A stretch of DNA of 64,000 bases, taken from Eutreptiella sp. 'Long Island Sound 2002' (taxonomy: Eukaryota; Euglenozoa; Euglenophyceae; Eutreptiales; Eutreptiaceae). The stretch lies in contig OZ038379.1 of NCBI GenBank assembly GCA_964036045.1, positions 110,547,268 to 110,611,267 on the forward strand, read 5' to 3'. A model generated the notes under the pieces. The model made no database searches. It had not been told where the DNA came from and worked only from the letters and a program-made list of their open reading frames with translations. The position numbers and the translations under genes are program-made. Shown one piece after another: positions 58,557 to 64,000 of this stretch (the first letter of the stretch is position 1; every line of letters begins with the position of its first letter).

Positions 58557-60695
58557 TCAGAACAAGCGAAGAAATTAGTTTTTCTTCAGAGCAGCTTGCA
58601 GCTTAGCACCCATAGACTTAGCAACGGACGTCTTACCCTTTGGCGGTGGCTTTGCGGGCTGGTCTCTTGGTTGGGACTGACGCGCTGGCTGCTTGAATGG
58701 AAGTCCAGCCCGACTCTCCTCGGACCCCGGTCTCACTGTCGCTTTCTTTGCTGTCTTGCCTTGGGAGACCTGCGGTTCCTCCTCCTCTTATTCTGCGCTC
58801 TCCTCCTCTTCATCTCCATTGCTCTCGTCCGTATGTTCAGCGGTACCCCATTTCGCTGCCTGAGGCTTGGAGACGGTCTTCTTCTTCTTTGGGGCTCGGT
58901 CCTCAGCAGTTGACTTCCGCTTACCTGCAGGGGCCTGTGCTTCTGCAGCTTGACCCTTCTGAACAATCTCTTCCTCCTTCAGCTCGCACGCAGCAGAACC
59001 GTACTTTTCATCCCGAGCCCAAAGGGGAATACCACGGGTTGTCCAGTTGGCCTGCTGGTCCCAATCACCACACTCGTCCAGCTTCGACCCTTGTGTCAAG
59101 ACATGGTCCAGCTGATTCTGCACTCTGTTGACCCAATCGGAGAGAGTATCGGTGGACACACCAAGAAGGTACATGCGAGGATCCGGCTCGAAGGCAGCAA
59201 TCTTGCACACCAGGTCTGGTTAATGATCGATGAACGCAAAAGCAGCCGTGAAGCCCTTAGTCTCCTTCAGGTGATGGAGGTGAGTATCGAAATACCACAT
59301 AACATGCGTTATCGGCAGGTGGCCACCAAATTCAGTGTCTACCATCTCCTGTACTTGAGTAGGTCCAAAAGTCAGATAATTCGGGTTCTGCAAGGAGGGA
59401 GAAGTTATTTTGCGAGGCCTCAGGCAAAGAGAGGACATAACGACGAAATTATACCTTTCTGCTCCAGCTGTCCTATGACAAAATCAGCAACCAGCGAACG
59501 TCGAACAACGTAGGATCCCTCGCTGCCTTGGGTTTGGTTGGCCAACTGAAGATGGGAATACGCAACATGTTGCCAATGCGCGGGGCGTTGAAATCATCGT
59601 TGAGGCGCCTCTCTGTCTCTGTGTTCAGAACGTCGTACATGTTGTCAACAACAGTTTGAGATCCGCAGTTAAGTGTATCAGCACGCGCTATTTCTTCATA
59701 CAGCCAGGTCGGGCACATCGTCTCAGGGTTAAGATCTTCAAATATGTCGCTGTTGATGACAATTAGGTTCTTGTCAATCTGCAAGAACCGCCTCGGGGGT
59801 TCGTGCACCAGAGCTGCTATTTGGGTCGCCTTAATTGTGATGGTTTGACTCCCCAGCAATGGATCCTGCTGTTCCACTGTCTTGAAGTCACCAGTAACGC
59901 CAGCAGCTGCGGGGACCAAACGGCTCTTGGTAACCTATGTTCCCAGGAGTCTTTTGACATTTAGGATTTTCGCGGGAACGGGGTTGCCTTTCTCTGCCAC
60001 CTGCCACAGTGGTGCGCGCAACATGGATTTCCACGCCGGCCATGGACCGCGACTTTTGCCTTCAGTTTCCCGCCAATAGCCCCATCTGCCAAGAATCGCC
60101 TTCAGGGCTTGCTTTTCAAGTGCTGGGACCTCCTTGCCGGCGGGACTGTAAATGCTGTGTAGTTGGTGGATCTGTCCATTTTCTGTTTCTATGCGCGCTC
60201 ATGACCTCCATTAAGCGAGGCCTCGCGCAAAAATCACTAAAAATTGAATGTTTCTCATGCGCCATTCCATGCGCGAGGCCTCGCGCATGAAACTACAGTT
60301 TGTTCGGGAACATTTATACATTTCAAGATTCGGGGGTGTAGCAATATCAAAATTTTCTTCCCTAATAGATCCATTTCTATCACTCCATCCTGATAATGGT
60401 ACAAAGTTACATGTATGAATACGATAGGTTTCTCTTTTTCCACTACCAGCCTAATGCATTGCGCTGAAGTACATTAATCTGACACAAATGAACGCCTTGG
60501 CGCGAGGCCTCGCGCAAAGAATGGACACAAAACAAAACTTTTCCGTATATGACCCATGGGACGTGTCAGTTTTACGACAATATTTAATTCATGGTACTGG
60601 TTCGCGACGGTCCAGACATTACCATCAAAAAAATTATTATTTGATGCTTTCCGAAACCTGTCGTTTTCCTACCTTTTCTGTTGTTTTTGAGCCGC
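58557..60695 (-). CDS. Multi-exon gene, unknown function, eight UAR sense codons (5' incomplete)
   Basis: Exons 60695-60529, 60478-60297, 60188-59455 and 59387-58557 on the minus strand total 1914 nt (637 residues plus TGA at 58557-58559). All three introns are GT-AG and keep phase. In-frame UARs: TAG 60669, TAG 60451, a TAA formed across the 60297/60188 junction, TAG 59935, TAG 59473, TAA 59220, TAA 58788, TAA 58575; no TGA occurs before the end. The reading is protein-like throughout (DGNVWTVANQYHELN, GSIREENFDIATPPNLEMYK, IYSPAGKEVPALEKQALKAI, DTLSDWVNRVQNQLDHVL) and ends in a Lys/Glu-rich tail with a likely nuclear localisation signal (RAPKKKKTVSK). I do not recognise the family. Upstream exons are not visible because the T-poor tract begins at 60.7 kb. 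Confidence 0.6.
59388..59454 (-). other. 67-nt intron with degenerate palindrome
   Basis: GT-AG. Contains tgcctgaggcctcgca, a decayed member of the GCGCGAGGCCTCGCGC family. The splice joins codons exactly if the preceding TAG (59473) is sense. Confidence 0.6.
60189..60296 (-). other. 108-nt intron with two palindromes
   Basis: GT-AG. Contains a 22-bp perfect palindrome (60268-60289) and a second copy with the core gcgaggcctcgc (60215-60226). Confidence 0.6.
60268..60289. repeat. 22-bp perfect palindrome
   Basis: Core GCGCGAGGCCTCGCGC extended by cat...atg, inside an intron. Confidence 0.9.
60479..60528 (-). other. 50-nt intron with palindrome
   Basis: GT-AG, contains the 16-bp palindrome at 60500-60515, which occupies about a third of the intron. 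The donor was chosen to keep phase. Confidence 0.5.
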
Positions 60696-63465
60696 CTAAG
60701 AGGGAAAGGGCACCACAGCACAAAAGCGCCACCACCGGGCAAACAACAGCACACACAACCAACAGCACATCACAGCACAGCATATCGCCGCAAAACGACA
60801 GCAGAGCACGACAGCACAGCACCACGTGACAGCACAGCACCACAGAACACGCCACAGGGAAGCAGGGCACCACAGCAAACCGCACCAACCACAGAGAAGC
60901 AGACCACGCGGCCAGACAGGGACACCGACACCCAAACACGCCACCAGCAGACAACCACGGGCCACCAGACCCAGCATCGCACCACAGAACACGAAAGAAA
61001 ACAGCACAACACAGCACCAGGCGCCAGCAACAGCAACACTGCAAAACACAGTGCCGCGAAGCAGAGGGCCGAAGGGCGACAGGCAGCGACAGAGGGCACG
61101 GCACAACAAGCAGCGGCACCAAACGAGCACAACAAAACAACACAGCACACAACAGCACAGCACCGGGCGGCACAACGCGCAGCAGCGCGGCGCAGCACCG
61201 CACCCAGGGACACACCGCACAGCACGGCACACGGCAACGCAGACCAAAACCAGACAGCAAACCACACCGCGAACAACCCAACCGGACGGCACGACGAGAG
61301 ACACGGCACAATACACAGCAGCAACCAACAGCGCAGCACAACACACGAACAGACGCCCCAACGAACATCGCACGGCGCGCAGCAGCCGACAACGCAGCGA
61401 GGCGAGGCACCACAGCACGACTCGCAGCGCGGAACAACGGCAACACGTCACCGCAAAACACCCGACGGAAGGGCAGCGCAGCGGCGCAACACCAGACAGC
61501 ACAAGGCACCACGCACGCACCGGGGGGGCAGCAGACAGCAAGAACCGCCGACGGGCGCCAAGCAGGCGGGCAGGAGCAAAGCAGCAAAGAAAAGGAGAAA
61601 AAACCAAAAAAAGGAGCACCAAGCGGCAGCGATGAAAACCGCGTGACACAAGAGGGGGGGGGGGGGGCAGCAACCACCAGGGACCAGCCAACGGCCAGGT
61701 GGGAAACACAAAAGCAGCGAGAGCACACAGAGAGCCGAGCAGGGGGAGACCAACAGAACAAACAAGAGGAGAGGGGGGTGGGGGGCACCAGACGGCGAGA
61801 ACCGCCGACGCGCACCAAGCAAGGAGGCAGGAGCAAAGCAGCAGAGCAAAAAAAAAAGAAAAAAAACCAGAGCACCCAGCGGTAGCGACGAAAACCGCGA
61901 GACACAGAAGGGAGGGAGGGGCAGCAACCAAAAGGGAGCAGCCAACGGCCGGGCGGGAAAAACAAAAGCAGCAAGAGCACACGAAGAGCGGAGTTGCGGG
62001 AGACCCGCAAAACAAACAAGAAAAGGGAGGGGGGGGGGCAGCAGACGGCGAAAACCGCCGACGAGCGCCAAGCCAGCAGGCAGGAGCAGAGCAGGGGAAA
62101 AAAAACAGGGCACCGAGCGGCAGCGACGAAAACCGCAAGACACAAAAGGGGAGGGGGGAGGGGGGCAGCTACCACCAGGGAGCAGCCAACGGCCAGGCAG
62201 AAAAATACCAAAAGCGGAGAGAGCGCACGGAGAGCCGAGAAGCGAAGACCAACAAAACAAACAACACACAGCGCTAAGGCCCAGGGCACCCGGGGCCAAA
62301 AACGAGAGAAACCCAGAGACAACCGTGGCGCAAAACGAAAAAGGAAAAGAAAAAAAAACAAGACGGGGGGGGAGGAGGAAAGAAGAACAAAGTGCCGAGG
62401 CCCAAGGCGTCTGGGGCTGGAAAAGGGACAGAGCAAGGGACAACGGAGGCGCGCAGGCGGAACAACGAAAAAAAAGAAGCAAATAAAGGAACAAGAAAGC
62501 GGCAACCCGTGCGCGGTGGGGGCCGAGCAAAGCAGAAAAATAACGCGGCCAAAAGAAATGGTGAGGCGCACCAGAACGCGCCCAGGAGGCCGGCCCGCCC
62601 AATCCGGCCAGGAAGGACAAGCACACGCAAACACGCACGGAACCCGGGCGTGGCGTCCTCGGACCCGCAAGGGGAGGTGTCGGCGTCCACACGAAACAGC
62701 CCCGATGCACAAGCCGAGTCCCCCGTCGAACGACGGACGGTACGGGAAACCGGACGCGTGAGTGACCGGGTCCACACAGGCCAACCACTGCAGCGCACGC
62801 AGCCCAAGACCGACGCCGGAGGGACTTGCCAGAGACAACCTCATCGCGGGGCCCCGAACGGGTACGACGCGGAGCGAGCCCAGCGCCCCTGCCTCGGCGG
62901 TGGCCAGCGGCAGGCACAATGAGCCCGGTTCTCCGCCGGCCTCCGTGTGCCCCGCGCAGCCACCCAGTAAAGCCGGGGGCGCAAGCCCCCGGGGGTGGGG
63001 AACGGCACCAGGGTGTCCGGAAAGCCGACCGGAGCACCGAGAGCGACCGAACCGGACGAGGCGCGGCGCACCACGCGGGGCCACGAGGCACGCCAGAAAG
63101 GCACGCCGCCGGCAACAACCAAGGGAAACGGACAGGTGCCAAGCAACAGCGTCCGCCGGGTACCGCAAACCCGGAGAGCGCGCACAACACGCAACAAACC
63201 ACGGCACGAGAACAGGTGCCAAGCAACACCAGCCGCCCTCCGGATGGACAAGTGCGCGCCCGGATGGTAGCCGGCCCCTGCCGGCTGCGAACAGCCGCCG
63301 TCCAGATGGACGAGTGCGCGCCCGGCAGCGTACCCAGCCTCTGCCGGCTACAAAACAGCCGCCGTTCGGATGGACGAGTGCGCGCCCGGAGGGTACCCAC
63401 CCCCTGCAGGCTACGGATGGAGGAGTGTGCGCCCCGCAGCGACGCCCCGCACACGCAACCCACAG
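60696..63465. other. T-poor, A/C/G-rich low-complexity tract
   Basis: The strand mirror of 1-2560: plus-strand words such as cagcacagcaccacag, almost no T. Six-frame openness makes the >1,000-codon minus-strand frame here uninformative. It contains a ~250-bp unit repeated about three times (61530-62280, landmark accgccgacg) and a ~63-bp unit repeated about four times (63241-63430, landmark gatggacgagtgcgcgcc). Confidence 0.6.
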
Positions 63466-64000
63466 GACAACACACCGAGCGAGCACACTGGTGAACACGG
63501 GCCAAGTGGCCCAGGACACCGCACACCCAACAGAGCACACCGAGCGAGCACACCGGTGAACAGGAGGCAAGGGGCCCAGAACGCGGTACACGCAACACAA
63601 CACACTGAGCGGGGACGTCGGTGAACAGGAGCCAAGAGGCCCAGGACACCGCACGTGCAACACAACACACAGAGCGGGCACACCGGTGAACAAGAGCCAA
63701 GTGGCCCAAGACACCGCACACACAACAAAACACACGGAGCGAACACACCGGTCAACAGGAGCCAAGTGGCCCAGGACACCGCACCAACAAAGCAACGCAC
63801 CGAGCGGGCACACCGGTGAACAGGAGCCAAGTCGCCCGGGACACCGCACACCCAACACAACACACCGAGCAGGCACAGGTGGTGAACAGGAGCCATGTGG
63901 CCCAGGACACCGCACCAGCAAAGCAACCAACGGAGCGGGCACACCGGTGAACAGAAGCCAAGTTGCCCAGGACAGCGCACACGCAACACAACCCACCGAG
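63466..64000. repeat. 65-bp tandem array, at least 8 copies
   Basis: The landmark gtgaacaggagccaagtggc recurs at 63491, 63556, 63621, 63686, 63751, 63816, 63882 and 63947, i.e. every 65-66 bp, and the array runs off the window. 65 is not a multiple of three, arguing against a coding repeat. Confidence 0.9.

Noticed and set aside
58557-60695. Pseudogene explanation for the in-frame UAA/UAG codons
   Set aside because: Not fully excluded. It is disfavoured because eight UAR codons coexist with intact splice phase, no frameshift and no in-frame TGA over 637 codons, and the pattern repeats in two other genes.
60637-63996. A >1,100-codon open frame on the minus strand
   Set aside because: The tract lacks T on one strand and A on the other, so stop codons hardly occur in any frame. 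The translation is low-complexity Cys/Val/Leu/Pro repeats that change frame with a 65-bp period.

Overview
The window is eukaryotic nuclear DNA from an organism I cannot name. It has GT-AG introns, a chromodomain-carrying Ty3/gypsy element, a very large non-LTR retrotransposon, and long low-complexity, GC-rich, strand-asymmetric tracts. No rRNA gene, convincing tRNA gene or CRISPR array is visible. The key point for reading it is inferred: three unrelated intron-containing minus-strand gene models (53.7-51.4 kb, 51.3-48.5 kb, 60.7-58.6 kb) only make sense if UAA and UAG are read as an amino acid, most simply glutamine, with UGA as the stop. Every exon then joins in phase across GT-AG introns and every model ends on TGA. 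The same reading unifies the retrotransposon frames. UAR=Gln nuclear codes are known in ciliates, some ulvophycean green algae and a few other protists. An alga of that kind would fit, but this is inference.

Layout. 1-2.56 kb is an A-poor repetitive tract. 2.6-4.15 kb holds a small hairpin and an Arg/Ser/Pro-rich minus-strand frame. 4.15-5.03 kb is one copy of a dispersed ~0.89-kb repeat (second copy 55.17-56.07 kb). 5.0-8.76 kb is apparently gene-poor. 8.78-43.43 kb is one insertion bounded by an 18-bp target-site duplication: a minus-strand LINE-like element of ~23.9 kb once the younger nested Ty3/gypsy element (12.125-22.861 kb, own 5-bp TSD) is removed. The LINE has, 5' to 3': ~2.2 kb of unique leader, ~20 head-to-tail 212-bp monomers (41.2-36.9 kb), ORF1 with CCCH and C2H2 zinc fingers, a huge ORF2 (APE endonuclease, reverse transcriptase, RNase H, CCHC-type finger, long C-terminal extension), and a 3' region with a 1.1-kb duplication and a heptamer tail. 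43.4-47.4 kb is gene-poor flank.

47.4-53.8 kb carries two minus-strand genes only 18 bp apart: a transposase-like protein and a Lys/Glu-rich protein. All of their introns are packed with TGTGCAA/TTGCACA motifs. 54.8-55.0 kb is a 35-bp tandem array. 56.1-57.5 kb is GC-rich with a Pro/Ser/Ala-rich frame. 57.5-58.3 kb is a small plus-strand Cys-rich gene. 58.5-60.7 kb is a minus-strand gene of unknown function whose introns each contain a GCGCGAGGCCTCGCGC-type palindrome. 60.7-64.0 kb is a T-poor repetitive tract, the strand mirror of the left end.

Several frame breaks are single-base changes in or near C or G runs, which suggests uncorrected assembly errors as much as decay. Long open frames in the GC-rich, A- or T-poor tracts are composition artefacts and are not annotated as genes.
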